Origin: Deferribacterales bacterium
Lineage (GTDB): Bacteria > Chrysiogenota > Deferribacteres > Deferribacterales > JAISNW01
NCBI GenBank assembly: GCA_025997275.1
Contig: BNUJ01000025.1
Coordinates: forward strand, 1-16,111
Direction: 5' to 3'
Length of the DNA: 16,111 bases
Part shown: positions 1 to 7,563 of the stretch, in pieces
How the letters are laid out: each line of letters starts with the position of its first letter
Position numbering within the stretch: position 1 is the stretch's first letter
Notes under the pieces: model-generated
Told to the model about the DNA's origin: nothing
The model's input: the letters and a program-made list of their open reading frames with translations, nothing else
Database searches by the model: none
Program-made: the position numbers and the translations under genes

Positions 1-127
1 AATAACATCAAGTTTTGTTCTAGTGCGCGATACGTATCAATGTTAAGGAACACCCGTTCCACGTTAACGTTGCCGTTCGGTTCAAACTCTATAAAATTCA
101 ACCCGCCACAAGCACAAGCATACTGGT
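1..127. repeat. Exact 127-bp direct repeat, left copy
   Basis: Bases 1-127 are identical to 1336-1462. The match breaks at 128 (T here, C at 1463), and the left copy begins at the window edge. The repeated sequence is the middle of the heptose kinase gene read antisense, so it does not belong next to the plus-strand kinase C-terminus that follows it. The length equals a common maximum de Bruijn k-mer size, which suggests an assembly-graph overlap rather than a biological duplication. That interpretation is inference; the identity itself is seen directly. Confidence 0.95.
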
Positions 128-390
128 TATATAAAAAAGAGCTTGCGTCCAGCATATCAACTGGCTATATAGATGACTGCTATAATGTGGCACTCAAAGC
201 TGGGGCGATGGGGGGTAAGCTATTGGGTGCTGGCGGAGGCGGATTTTTGTTGCTCTACACAAAGCCCGACAAACAGGTTGGTGTTCGCGCTAAATTAGAA
301 CAGCTGGGTGCTAAGCAACTGAATTTTTCTTTTGACAATAAGGGGACGTCTGTTGTATATTACAACAGGTCTGCACAGGGGAGCGTTTAA
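124..390 (+). CDS. hddA: Heptose-7-phosphate kinase, C-terminal fragment (displaced)
   Basis: This is the C-terminal ~88 residues of a GHMP-family D-glycero-alpha-D-manno-heptose 7-phosphate kinase. It carries the glycine-rich C-terminal GHMP motif GGKLLGAGGGGFLL and the family ending FDNKGTSVV. The reading frame is open back to base 40, but the residues before the Trp codon at 124 come from the antisense repeat and are not kinase. The matching N-terminal part (ATP-binding half) lies at 1185-1898 on the opposite strand. Compared with the usual family layout, about eight residues between the two parts (after HDNIDA and before WLYKKEL) appear to be missing. The stop codon TAA at 388-390 overlaps the ribosome binding site of gmhA, which is the normal operon arrangement. 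The gene is therefore probably intact in the organism and broken only in this sequence, although a real inversion is not excluded. Confidence 0.85.
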   Translation, partial: WLYKKELASSISTGYIDDCYNVALKAGAMGGKLLGAGGGGFLLLYTKPDKQVGVRAKLEQLGAKQLNFSFDNKGTSVVYYNRSAQGSV

Positions 391-403
391 GGAATGTATA
401 AAA

Positions 404-958
404 ATGTATAAGGCTGCGATACAAGACTACTTGAGGCGACTTACGAGTGTTATAGAAATACTTGATGTAAGTTCCGTGAACAACTTCGTTGCCTTGCTCG
501 CAAGGGCGCGAGACGAGGGGCGACAAATCTTTGTGATGGGTAATGGCGGTAGTGCGGCGACCGCATCGCATATCTGCTGTGATTTGAACAAAGGGGCGCG
601 TGTGGCTGATAAAAAGGGCTTTAAGTTTATCTGCCTGAACGACAATGTTGCTACGGTAATGGCTTATGCTAATGATGTCAGCTATGATGATATATTTGTA
701 GAACAGCTAAAAAACTTCTTTAATAAGGGCGATTTAGTAATCGGAATATCAGGTAGTGGCAACTCTAAAAATGTCTTGAAAGCAATAGAGTTCGCTAATT
801 CCAATGACGGGCTAACTGTAGGGCTATCGGGCTACAATGGTGGCAAGCTCAAACAACTGGCGCAACATTCAGTTCATATAGACGTGAACGATATGCAACT
901 GACGGAAGATTTGCATCTAGTTCTGAACCATATTGTTATGAGGGTGGTAAATATATGA
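404..958 (+). CDS. gmhA: Sedoheptulose-7-phosphate isomerase
   Basis: This 184-residue SIS-domain isomerase would convert sedoheptulose 7-phosphate to D-glycero-D-manno-heptose 7-phosphate, the first cytoplasmic step of heptose activation. Visible signatures are VMGNGGSAATASHICCD near residues 44-60, GISGSGNSKNVLKAIEFA in the middle, and DLHLVLNHIVMRVV at the C-terminus. I chose the ATG at 404, not the upstream ATG at 332, because AAGGA at 389-393 lies 10 nt before it and the length then matches the family (about 190). The upstream extension would only re-read the kinase coding sequence. It directly follows the kinase C-terminus and overlaps the next ORF by 4 nt (ATGA), which indicates translational coupling. 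It lies on the plus strand while every gene beyond 1185 is on minus, part of the rearrangement described for 1-1335. Confidence 0.9.
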   Translation: MYKAAIQDYLRRLTSVIEILDVSSVNNFVALLARARDEGRQIFVMGNGGSAATASHICCDLNKGARVADKKGFKFICLNDNVATVMAYANDVSYDDIFVEQLKNFFNKGDLVIGISGSGNSKNVLKAIEFANSNDGLTVGLSGYNGGKLKQLAQHSVHIDVNDMQLTEDLHLVLNHIVMRVVNI

Positions 959-1184
959 GTCTATTAGATAGGCTATTCTCAGTGCGCCGTGAGGGAGCAC
1001 TGACTACTCTGCATATACTAGGATTAAAGATAAAGTTAGTTAGCAAAAAGAAGGTTGCTGAACGGCAGGTTCAAGAGATTAAGAATAGAATAAACGCTGT
1101 TCAAGATAATATAACAGATTTAGTCTACAAGGCTTGCCACCAACTCGTACCCCGCTCATATCTTCACATAGTTGATGTTCATCT
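955..1184 (+). CDS. Unknown protein, N-terminal fragment, cut by junction
   Basis: About 76 residues of an unrecognised protein begin at the ATG at 955, overlapping the gmhA stop in ATGA. The N-terminus MSLLDRLFSVRREG, followed by HILGLKIKLVSKKK and a Gln/Lys/Glu-rich, probably coiled-coil stretch, resembles the short N-terminal leaders seen in proteins of surface-polysaccharide clusters that continue into a catalytic domain. That comparison is from memory and weak. From about 1182 the open frame runs into the antisense strand of the heptose kinase (until a stop at 1335), so the real gene is truncated by the sequence junction and its catalytic part, if any, is not in this window. Nothing else identifies its function. 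Confidence 0.6.
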
Positions 1185-1190
1185 GGCATC
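1179..1190. other. Inversion or chimera junction
   Basis: Plus-strand coding sequence of the unknown ORF after gmhA meets minus-strand coding sequence of the heptose kinase here. On minus, kinase homology ends with NIDA at 1185-1196, then reads Arg and a stop (TGA, 1179-1181) that belong to the other gene. On plus, the unknown ORF reads into antisense kinase. The exact base cannot be fixed because a short shared stretch may lie at the join. Confidence 0.8.
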
Positions 1191-1898
1191 TATATTATCG
1201 TGCAATAGCTCTAGTCGTAGTTGTTTTGCTAGTCCTACCATCTTGTGCAGGTTCTCTTCCTTAGCTTTATCGCTGGCGACATTCTTTGCTTGTTCGCTCA
1301 GGATAGTGCCCGCATCCCGTGCTTTGCCAGTATAGAATAACATCAAGTTTTGTTCTAGTGCGCGATACGTATCAATGTTAAGGAACACCCGTTCCACGTT
1401 AACGTTGCCGTTCGGTTCAAACTCTATAAAATTCAACCCGCCACAAGCACAAGCATACTGGTCTTGCTTGCCAATCGGTTCTTTCAATATATCTATTTCT
1501 ATATTGCAAGCCTGTTGCGCTATCTCTTCTTTATCAATATATTTGCCCGTATAGGCATTACATAGATGAAGTAGCCCGCAGGTGAACGCTGATGACGATG
1601 CCAAGCCTGTGCCTGCTGGTATATCAGCAGTGGAGTTGAAATCTACTCCTTTAATACCATATTGTCTAAATATTTCCCTAATAATACGGTGCTCTATCTT
1701 ATCAACGTCCATTACCTGCTCCGTTTTAGAATATTTTATCAGATAGCCGTCGTCAAAGAAATACGGGTGCATAGACAGATAGATGTGCTTGTTAATGGTT
1801 ACGCTTAGCACGCAACCGCCGAAGCGTTCATAATAGCTAGCGATATCGCTACCGCCCCCTGCAAAGCTTACCCTAAACGGTGTTTTGGTTATTATCAC
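1185..1898 (-). CDS. hddA: Heptose-7-phosphate kinase, N-terminal 238 residues (truncated)
   Basis: GHMP-family kinase predicted to phosphorylate D-glycero-alpha-D-manno-heptose 7-phosphate at C1. With a GTG start at 1898 it begins VIITKTPFRVSFAGGGSD, the usual start of this family. The ATP-binding motif PAGTGLASSSAF is near residues 94-105, and EPIGKQDQYACACGG, typical of the sugar-kinase subfamily, follows. The GTG is chosen because GGAGG sits 6 nt upstream. The open frame extends to 1928, but the family has no such extension and there is no better signal there. It overlaps the upstream phosphatase gene by 26 nt. Homology stops after HDNIDA; the remaining C-terminus is found inverted at 124-390. 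The fully sequenced family length would be about 330-340 residues. Confidence 0.88.
1336..1462. repeat. Exact 127-bp direct repeat, internal copy
   Basis: This is the second copy of bases 1-127. Here it is in its natural context, inside the minus-strand heptose kinase gene, with uninterrupted kinase reading frame on both sides. Confidence 0.95.
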
Positions 1899-3147
1899 CC
1901 GCAACCTCCAATATATAGTGAACCGCATTTAGTATATCTATTTTTTCATTATCTACAAGTATGCATTGACAGCCTGCCGTTCTGCCCGCCTGAATGTCGG
2001 CATCCCTATCGCCAATGAGCCATGAGTTGTGCAAGTCTATATTATAATCGCGCTGTGCCGCAAATAACATCCCCGCTTTAGGTTTGCGGCATTCACAATC
2101 AATTTTTAGTTCTGCCACCTCTCCCGAAAAACCGCGCTCTGGATGGTGCGGACAGTAGTAAATTGCATCAATATATGCCCTCTCAACGCCTAGTAACGTT
2201 TCCATCTTTTTGTGTATACGAGCTAGCTCTTCAAAGGTTAAAAAGCCTTTTGCAAGGAACGGTTGGTTAGTGACAACTATGCACAGATAGCCGCTATTGT
2301 TGATTAGTGCTATAGCTTTCGCCGCATTAGGCAGTAGCTCAAAATTATTATAAGATATATCAGTATCTAAATCTTTATTGATTACTCCGTCTCTGTCTAA
2401 AAATACTGCTGAACGCTTATTTTGTCTGTTAAGCCTAGCTACATGCCCGCTTGCAATGGCATTAGTCGCTTTCTCTAGCCGCTCTTTTGTTCCCATATCC
2501 ATAACATATTCCGCCGTGCGGTATGCCCTCAACTGCTTATTTGCTGCTAGCAGTGCAGGGAATATGTCTTTGCCGAAATCTGATAAGGTATCATCGGCTA
2601 TAAAGCCAAGTATTTTAGGGGACAATATATAAACTGCCGCATTAACTAGGTTGTTATAAACACCACCCGCAGGACGCGTTTTAGGTATTAAACCCGTCAC
2701 GTAACTGTCTTTATCAACATCTAGCAAATCGCTATCGTAGGGGTGGCTGTTTGGGTGGACTAGCAATGTTCCATAGCTAGCCACATCCTGTCTATCAAAG
2801 TCTATAAACACATCTATGTCAAAATCCATTACAATATCACCATAAAACACTAAAAACCGCTCTTTTAGTTCGTCTTTTATCAGCCGCAGCCCGCCCGCAG
2901 TGCCTAGTGGTGTTTCCTCAATGATATGTTTTATATTGACGCCCCATTTAGAGCCGTCTCCGAAATAATCTACGATTACATTAGATAGATAGCCTGATAG
3001 TATGAATATATCTCTTATATTGTAGCGGCGAGCAAGTTCAATCTGCCATTCCAAGAGTGGTTTGCCTGCTACCTCTGCCATAGGTTTAGGCACATCAGTA
3101 AGCCCTAGACGCGTCCCCTTGCCACCGGCTAATATAACTAACTGCAC
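1873..3147 (-). CDS. Fused heptose-1-phosphate nucleotidyltransferase / heptose-bisphosphate phosphatase
   Basis: A 424-residue two-domain enzyme. Residues 1-235 are a sugar-nucleotidyltransferase with GGKGTRLG at 8-15, the VPKPM substrate-binding motif around 19-23, and the GD metal site at 103-104; by context it is HddC-like and would make GDP-D-glycero-alpha-D-manno-heptose. Residues 245-400 are a HAD-IIIA phosphatase of the GmhB type: DRDGVIN at 251-257 (nucleophile Asp), the zinc loop with Cys332, His334, Cys351 and Cys353, and IGDRDADIQAG near 378-388. GmhB removes the 7-phosphate from heptose 1,7-bisphosphate. The fusion thus joins the steps before and after the kinase product in one polypeptide. 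The start is GTG at 3147, 5 nt after the preceding stop. GDP rather than ADP specificity is inferred from the accompanying HddA-type kinase. Confidence 0.88.
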   Translation of the reverse strand: MQLVILAGGKGTRLGLTDVPKPMAEVAGKPLLEWQIELARRYNIRDIFILSGYLSNVIVDYFGDGSKWGVNIKHIIEETPLGTAGGLRLIKDELKERFLVFYGDIVMDFDIDVFIDFDRQDVASYGTLLVHPNSHPYDSDLLDVDKDSYVTGLIPKTRPAGGVYNNLVNAAVYILSPKILGFIADDTLSDFGKDIFPALLAANKQLRAYRTAEYVMDMGTKERLEKATNAIASGHVARLNRQNKRSAVFLDRDGVINKDLDTDISYNNFELLPNAAKAIALINNSGYLCIVVTNQPFLAKGFLTFEELARIHKKMETLLGVERAYIDAIYYCPHHPERGFSGEVAELKIDCECRKPKAGMLFAAQRDYNIDLHNSWLIGDRDADIQAGRTAGCQCILVDNEKIDILNAVHYILEVAGDNNQNTV

Positions 3148-3152
3148 CTAGT

Positions 3153-3824
3153 TTAGCCCCGCTTTATGCGCCCGCGCAGTATGTTTGCATAGTTCTTAAA
3201 CTCATTGTCCCGCTGAGTTCTGCCATAGTTGCTGGTATGTATGCGCCTATTAGTAGCTACAATAGGCAATTTTTTATGCTTAACACCACTGTCTTGTGCC
3301 TTTAAGAGCCACGCTACACCGCCAGCTGCAGAGAAGTTAACATCAAACTTGCCTAGTGTATCAAACAGCCCACGCCTTATCATGACCGCCCCTGTGAGGA
3401 GTCCATAATATGGTTCCGCCTTTATAGCTACATCGCCTAGCTCGTCTTTTGTAAGCTCAGGCGAAAAAAAATCTTTCACCATACACGACACCATTTGCAG
3501 AGCAGTATCATTAGTCAGTTCACTCAGCATTGTAGCAATCGCCCCATCATTTACCACATCATCGCCGTCTAAAAACATTATATACTCGCCAGTCGCGCGC
3601 TCTAGCCCGATATTCCTAGCCTCTACGTCGTTTGCGGGCGTTTCAATAACAACTGCCCCTAGTTCTTTAGCTATAGTAGCCGTGCCATCTGTAGAACTAT
3701 CCACAACGACAACCTCAAAACTCAAATCTTGCTCCAAAAGGCAAGTGAGTGCCTCTTTAATATATTTTGACGCGTTCTTTGTGGGTATTATTACAGATAT
3801 TAAAGGGGTATCTTTCTTGCCCAT
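3153..3824 (-). CDS. Family-2 glycosyltransferase
   Basis: A 223-residue GT-A fold glycosyltransferase, essentially a single catalytic domain. It starts PLISVIIPTKNASKYIKEAL; DSSTDGT at 42-48 is the nucleotide-binding loop and LDGDD at 85-89 is the metal-binding DxD. The later GRTQRDNEF region resembles acceptor-side loops of short family-2 enzymes. There is no signal peptide or transmembrane segment, so it acts at the cytoplasmic face. Its ATG shares one base with the stop of the upstream epimerase gene (TAATG), so translation is coupled. It is related to, but not a recent copy of, the product of 4761-5465 and unlike the mosaic array at 7553-13320. Donor and acceptor cannot be read from the sequence; the following GDP-heptose genes make a heptosyltransferase role possible but unproven. 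Confidence 0.85.
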   Translation of the reverse strand: MGKKDTPLISVIIPTKNASKYIKEALTCLLEQDLSFEVVVVDSSTDGTATIAKELGAVVIETPANDVEARNIGLERATGEYIMFLDGDDVVNDGAIATMLSELTNDTALQMVSCMVKDFFSPELTKDELGDVAIKAEPYYGLLTGAVMIRRGLFDTLGKFDVNFSAAGGVAWLLKAQDSGVKHKKLPIVATNRRIHTSNYGRTQRDNEFKNYANILRGRIKRG

Positions 3825-4771
3825 TACGCGCCTCTGATAAGGGCATCTATGGCATAACTCACCGCCTCAGTTGATGACAATTTAGCACGCCAACCAAGCG
3901 CATTGAGCTTATCAAGTTTATAGGCAAACTTAGGCACATCCCCTACCCAGCCACGCGCACCACTGCCATAACGGATAGTAGCAGAAAGCCCCAGTTTAGC
4001 AACGAGCATCTCGGCAATCTCCGATACGGACGTTTCCCCTACACCGCCAATATTAAATAAATTAATTTGAGCGTCAGAGTGTTTATATATGTATAACATA
4101 GCTTCTACGAGTTCTTGAACGTATAGATAAGGCTTGCGTTGTGTGCCGTCCCCCAGCACCTCAAGTTCAGAGGGGTTCTTGCGCAATTTATTTATAAAAT
4201 CGTATAGAACGCCATGTGTCGCCCGCCCCCCGCATACATTGGGAAACCGCGCAAACCACGCCTGAAAACCATAGTTTTCAACGAAACTTGATATAAATGC
4301 CTCCGATGCTAGCTTCGCCGCCCCGTAGTGAGAGGCGGGCAATAGCGGTGCATAGTCTTCACCCAGCGGCATACCGCCTGCATCGCCATACACCGCTGAC
4401 GAAGAGGCAAACACTATGCGTTTAACATTGTGTATCCGCATTGCGTTCAGCACCTCATAGGTAGTTAAAAATGTATTATCTTTATCAATAGCAGGGTTTG
4501 CGGTGGAACTAGCAACATCAGAATTAGCGGCTAGATGAAAAACCACATCAAAACTATGTTTATAAAAAACATCTGATAGTAACGTCTTGTCTAGTATATC
4601 CCCAACCACCAGTTCACATTTGCCTGATTTAAGCGCAGATGACAGGTTCGCCTCACGCCCAAGCGAGAGATTATCAACTACAACTACGCGACCGGCCGTT
4701 TTGACAAGTTCATCCGCAAGGTAGCTACCTATAAAGCCCGCCCCGCCAGTGATTAAAATATTATTTTGCAT
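3824..4771 (-). CDS. NAD-dependent sugar-nucleotide epimerase/dehydratase (extended SDR)
   Basis: A 315-residue extended short-chain dehydrogenase of the GalE/RmlB-like class acting on a nucleotide-sugar. ITGGAGFIG at 7-15 is the NAD-binding glycine motif, HLAANSDV follows near 79-86, SSSAVYG near 124-130 supplies the catalytic Ser/Thr, and YGAAK at 149-153 is the YxxxK catalytic pair. RFPNVCGGR after that is the usual substrate-domain motif. I chose the ATG at 4771 over the TTG at 4783 because the glycine motif then falls where the family has it and AAGGAA lies just upstream. It overlaps the preceding glycosyltransferase gene by 11 nt. The exact reaction (C4 epimerisation, 4,6-dehydration or heptose modification) cannot be decided from these motifs. 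Confidence 0.85.
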   Translation of the reverse strand: MQNNILITGGAGFIGSYLADELVKTAGRVVVVDNLSLGREANLSSALKSGKCELVVGDILDKTLLSDVFYKHSFDVVFHLAANSDVASSTANPAIDKDNTFLTTYEVLNAMRIHNVKRIVFASSSAVYGDAGGMPLGEDYAPLLPASHYGAAKLASEAFISSFVENYGFQAWFARFPNVCGGRATHGVLYDFINKLRKNPSELEVLGDGTQRKPYLYVQELVEAMLYIYKHSDAQINLFNIGGVGETSVSEIAEMLVAKLGLSATIRYGSGARGWVGDVPKFAYKLDKLNALGWRAKLSSTEAVSYAIDALIRGA

Positions 4772-5465
4772 TCTTTGCCACAATTCCTTTGCGCAGGTTG
4801 CCCATCACCGCCAAATAGCTTTCTCTTAACGAATAATCGCCCGCAAGCGTCATCATCCCCTTGCGAATACGCCTATGGTAATAAACATTATCTATCAAAT
4901 GGTTAAGCTCTACACCCGACACCTTCATACGCGAGGTCATATCAATATCTTCAGCAAGCCCCTGCCTGCCGATAAACACGCCCATCTTATCAAGAGTTGC
5001 CCTTTTAGTCAAAGAGGTGTTTAGATAATACCTATTGCTCTTTTCAAAACTAATTTCCCGCTGAACACCAGCTAAACTGCTCATAGACTCGTCCTCTAAA
5101 AAGTTTTTATACCTTGTAAATACGATTTCGCAATCGGGACGTTCTCTCATATATTCCAGCTGGGCGCACAGCTTGCCCGCCTCATAGTAGTCATCACCAT
5201 CAAGCCAAGCCATTAAGCTGCCGCTAGCTTTCTCAACACACAAGTTGCGCGCGGCGAACAAACCCTGTTTCTCTTGAAAAAAATATTTAAGCTTCTTGTT
5301 ATTGTAGCCCTCAACAATAGCTTTCGTCCCATCAGTTGAGCTGTCCGCTACAACAATTTCTATATTCTCATACCCTTGCGATAAGATACTATCTATCGCC
5401 TGCCTGATGTAGGCGGCATTATTGTATGTAGGGATGCCAACTGATATTAACGGTTCACTATTCAT
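4761..5465 (-). CDS. Family-2 glycosyltransferase
   Basis: A 234-residue single-domain GT-A glycosyltransferase. It starts PLISVGIPTYNNAAYIRQAI, has DSSTDGT at 41-47, LDGDD at 88-92, and a late GLAEDIDMTSRM segment containing the acidic ED motif expected of the catalytic base. It ends with a basic HRRIRKG stretch. There is no membrane segment. The gene starts 3 nt after the radical SAM stop and its 3' end overlaps the epimerase start by 11 nt, so it sits in the middle of one transcription unit. No strong ribosome binding site precedes it (GGTGAT only), consistent with coupling. Substrate unknown. Confidence 0.85.
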   Translation of the reverse strand: MNSEPLISVGIPTYNNAAYIRQAIDSILSQGYENIEIVVADSSTDGTKAIVEGYNNKKLKYFFQEKQGLFAARNLCVEKASGSLMAWLDGDDYYEAGKLCAQLEYMRERPDCEIVFTRYKNFLEDESMSSLAGVQREISFEKSNRYYLNTSLTKRATLDKMGVFIGRQGLAEDIDMTSRMKVSGVELNHLIDNVYYHRRIRKGMMTLAGDYSLRESYLAVMGNLRKGIVAKNAK

Positions 5466-5468
5466 AAT

Positions 5469-6425
5469 TTATTGTTCATCACCTTGCAATATCCACTCGT
5501 TTATATCACGCGCACCCATCTTGAATGCGCCTAAACTGCGTTGTTTGGTTGTAGCACAATATCGGCAAAATGGCACTGGTCTAGCAAAAAAGTTTAATAT
5601 CTCGCTAAGACTGCCAACCTTGTATATATCTAAATAGTCAAGTTCAGTGATAGATAAAGATTTATTAAAATATTTATTGAAGTGACGTATATTTGCGGCT
5701 GGTGAACACGGGTACAACTTGCCATGCTGCAAGAGCGGACAGATACCATTCGCCATCTTGCACCTTAAAAAACTTGCTGGCGCAGGTTGTCCACCCGATA
5801 TATCTATAGGATAATAATGCGACTCCTTCTTGCTCTTATCCGTCTGCTCAAAATATTTCAGCTGCACGCCAAACCTATTCGCATACGCCTCTATCTTTCC
5901 CCAATCTATTGTAGGATACTTAGTAGGCGATAATATTATTCTATTCTGTTTAATAGCATCCCAAAAATTGTTATCCTGTTTCATTAGCAGTGCGCCGTTC
6001 GTCACTAGCAATATGTCGCTATCGGGAAACAATCTGCGCGATACCTCAAAAAATGGCGTTATATTAGGGTGCAGTAGTGGCTCACCACCCATAAGACGCA
6101 TCTCGCCTATGTAGCCACCATTTAACTCCGCAAGACGTGTTAAATCACGCTCAAACTCGGCTATATCAGCAAAAGACTCCTCCGCGAGAGGCGAATAGTG
6201 GGAACAGCCACTACAGCTGAAGTTGCAATGGTCGGCAAGATGCAGTTCAAGTGCGCGCATATAGCCCATCGGGGTGGTTTTTTCAACAAACATCTCAAGC
6301 TGCGCCAGCTTTGAGCTAGCCATAGACTGCTGCACGCGCTGCAACTGCAACGCCTGCTGAACGCCAGATAAGCGCCCCTTAACATCTTGCAACTCTTTTA
6401 ATATTTCGTTATCTATATCAGACAT
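5469..6425 (-). CDS. Radical SAM protein with auxiliary cysteine cluster
   Basis: A 318-residue radical SAM enzyme. CNFSCSGC at 67-74 gives the CX3CX2C site (Cys67, Cys71, Cys74) for the catalytic 4Fe-4S cluster; MGGEPLLHP at 112-120 is the SAM-binding GGEP motif; VTNGALL at 141-147 is the usual strand. A C-terminal set of cysteines (Cys222, Cys229, Cys240, Cys287, Cys290) looks like an auxiliary cluster domain of the SPASM/twitch kind. The first ~48 residues are a Gln/Leu/Ala-rich heptad-like helix, probably a coiled coil. HCN-C-GCSHYSPLA is a form I associate with radical SAM proteins in surface-glycan clusters whose substrates are unknown. It follows a 193-bp gap holding an rpn remnant, and its AAGGAG is a long 13 nt from the ATG, so it may be weakly translated. 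Confidence 0.85.
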   Translation of the reverse strand: MSDIDNEILKELQDVKGRLSGVQQALQLQRVQQSMASSKLAQLEMFVEKTTPMGYMRALELHLADHCNFSCSGCSHYSPLAEESFADIAEFERDLTRLAELNGGYIGEMRLMGGEPLLHPNITPFFEVSRRLFPDSDILLVTNGALLMKQDNNFWDAIKQNRIILSPTKYPTIDWGKIEAYANRFGVQLKYFEQTDKSKKESHYYPIDISGGQPAPASFLRCKMANGICPLLQHGKLYPCSPAANIRHFNKYFNKSLSITELDYLDIYKVGSLSEILNFFARPVPFCRYCATTKQRSLGAFKMGARDINEWILQGDEQ

Positions 6426-6475
6426 TACTTCAATGCAACTCCTTTATCTCTGCAAATGTATCTCTAACCTATTCG

Positions 6476-6616
6476 TTAACCTATACTCCTTGTATAACCC
6501 TCAAAACAAATCCCTATCCGCCATATCCCCTGATTTAACAGCTTAACTTCTATATTCACTAACGTTCCATCTTCTAGCTTTCCACTAACATTCGTTATGC
6601 CTATTTAGACGCTCCA
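6476..6616 (-). pseudogene. Decayed remnant of an Rpn-family nuclease gene
   Basis: The 193-bp gap 6426-6618 is otherwise unexplained. On minus, one frame (6592 down to 6476) reads GKLEDGTLVNIEVKLLNQ, matching AQLEDKTKVDIEVQLVNE of the intact Rpn at 8559-9608 with 10 of 17 identical positions over the catalytic E-x-Q region. After NQ the homology continues in another frame as DMADRDLF, compared with NMVERTLF, then meets a stop, so the piece is frameshifted. Just after the family-8 glycosyltransferase stop an ATG begins MERLNRHN, reminiscent of the AERLNPLN start of Rpn. This is an alignment by eye of a short stretch; it indicates that a third rpn copy once sat between glycan genes. Confidence 0.5.
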
Positions 6617-6618
6617 TA

Positions 6619-7563
6619 CTACCTGCCTGTCACGCTTTTCAGTTTATCATAGGTGGTCTTTTGAGTCAATGCTTCTATCTGTTTTTTCTGTGCTGGCTTT
6701 TCGGCACACTTAAGCTTAAAGTCCTCATAAAATGGCGTTTTCTGCGCATAACTCCACCACAAGTCAGCCAAAAACACACGCTCATTATGCCATGGCTTAA
6801 AGCTGGTGTTATAGTGGACTATAAACGGCTCCCTTTCATAGGTATCAGGTGTCATAATGGTAGCATTCCACCTGTTGTCTAGCAAGAGTAAATCGTCAGA
6901 CAACACAGCATTCAAGATGTCTTGGTCTTGCCAGAGCGGATTTTTTAGCTCTGATAATTTACGCACTATCTTTTTAGTAATATCGCCAGCACGCCATTTA
7001 GCTAAATCAAGGAGCAGAACCCCTGAATTAAAGTAATTTTCAGCACTTTTTAGCCCAAGCGACTTTGCCAAATACGCACGAGGCATCATGCTCCCGTCTT
7101 GCAACCAGTGAACATAAGCCAAATAATCACGCACTGCACCCACTGTGCAACCACTTAGCGATGTTCTAAAGAGCATTGCCACATCAGCACGAGCGATAAT
7201 ATCACAGTCTAAATATAAAACTTTATCATACTCAGAAAGCACATCGGCAATGAATAGCCTAAAACAGGCTGATGGCGTAATATAAGAACCAGCATAGAAC
7301 AGAGACGCCATTTCGTTAGCTATAGTGCCGCTCATATCTACAGTATCAATTGTTATATTGCTGTGCGTCTTTGTTAGGCTATATATTTTATCAAGCAAGG
7401 AAATAGTCAACTCATCAATCGGTTTGTTGGACATTAAAATATAAATCTTATAATTATTTTCAGGCGAAAAGTGGGCAACCAACGAATAAATAGCAACCCC
7501 AGTATATGGCAGATAATCAGCGGCATCTCCGTTGAGAACCAGAACCACATCGTTATTTTGCAT
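6619..7563 (-). CDS. Family-8 glycosyltransferase
   Basis: A 314-residue family-8 retaining glycosyltransferase (the galactosyl/glucosyltransferase family of LPS and lipooligosaccharide biosynthesis). VLYLDCDIIA contains the DxD metal site at 119-121; NSGVLLLDLAKWR starts at 179; QDQDILN near 212-218 and HYNTSFKPW from about 250 complete the family set, the last being the C-terminal HxxxxxKPW motif. I chose the ATG at 7563 (AGGA 6 nt upstream), not the frame start at 7611, since family members begin directly with the VVLVLNGD strand. It overlaps the upstream family-2 gene by 11 nt. It is the only family-8 enzyme here. Sugar donor, likely UDP-Glc or UDP-Gal by family, is not determinable. Confidence 0.9.
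   Translation of the reverse strand: MQNNDVVLVLNGDAADYLPYTGVAIYSLVAHFSPENNYKIYILMSNKPIDELTISLLDKIYSLTKTHSNITIDTVDMSGTIANEMASLFYAGSYITPSACFRLFIADVLSEYDKVLYLDCDIIARADVAMLFRTSLSGCTVGAVRDYLAYVHWLQDGSMMPRAYLAKSLGLKSAENYFNSGVLLLDLAKWRAGDITKKIVRKLSELKNPLWQDQDILNAVLSDDLLLLDNRWNATIMTPDTYEREPFIVHYNTSFKPWHNERVFLADLWWSYAQKTPFYEDFKLKCAEKPAQKKQIEALTQKTTYDKLKSVTGR

Noticed and set aside
40..126. N-terminal part of the plus-strand kinase ORF starting at ATG 40
   Set aside because: This stretch is antisense kinase sequence belonging to the 127-bp repeat; kinase homology starts at the Trp codon at 124.
1185..1335. C-terminal extension of the unknown ORF that starts at 955
   Set aside because: It is the antisense strand of the kinase gene past the chimera junction; the low-complexity Ser/Leu/Cys-rich translation is typical of a shadow frame.
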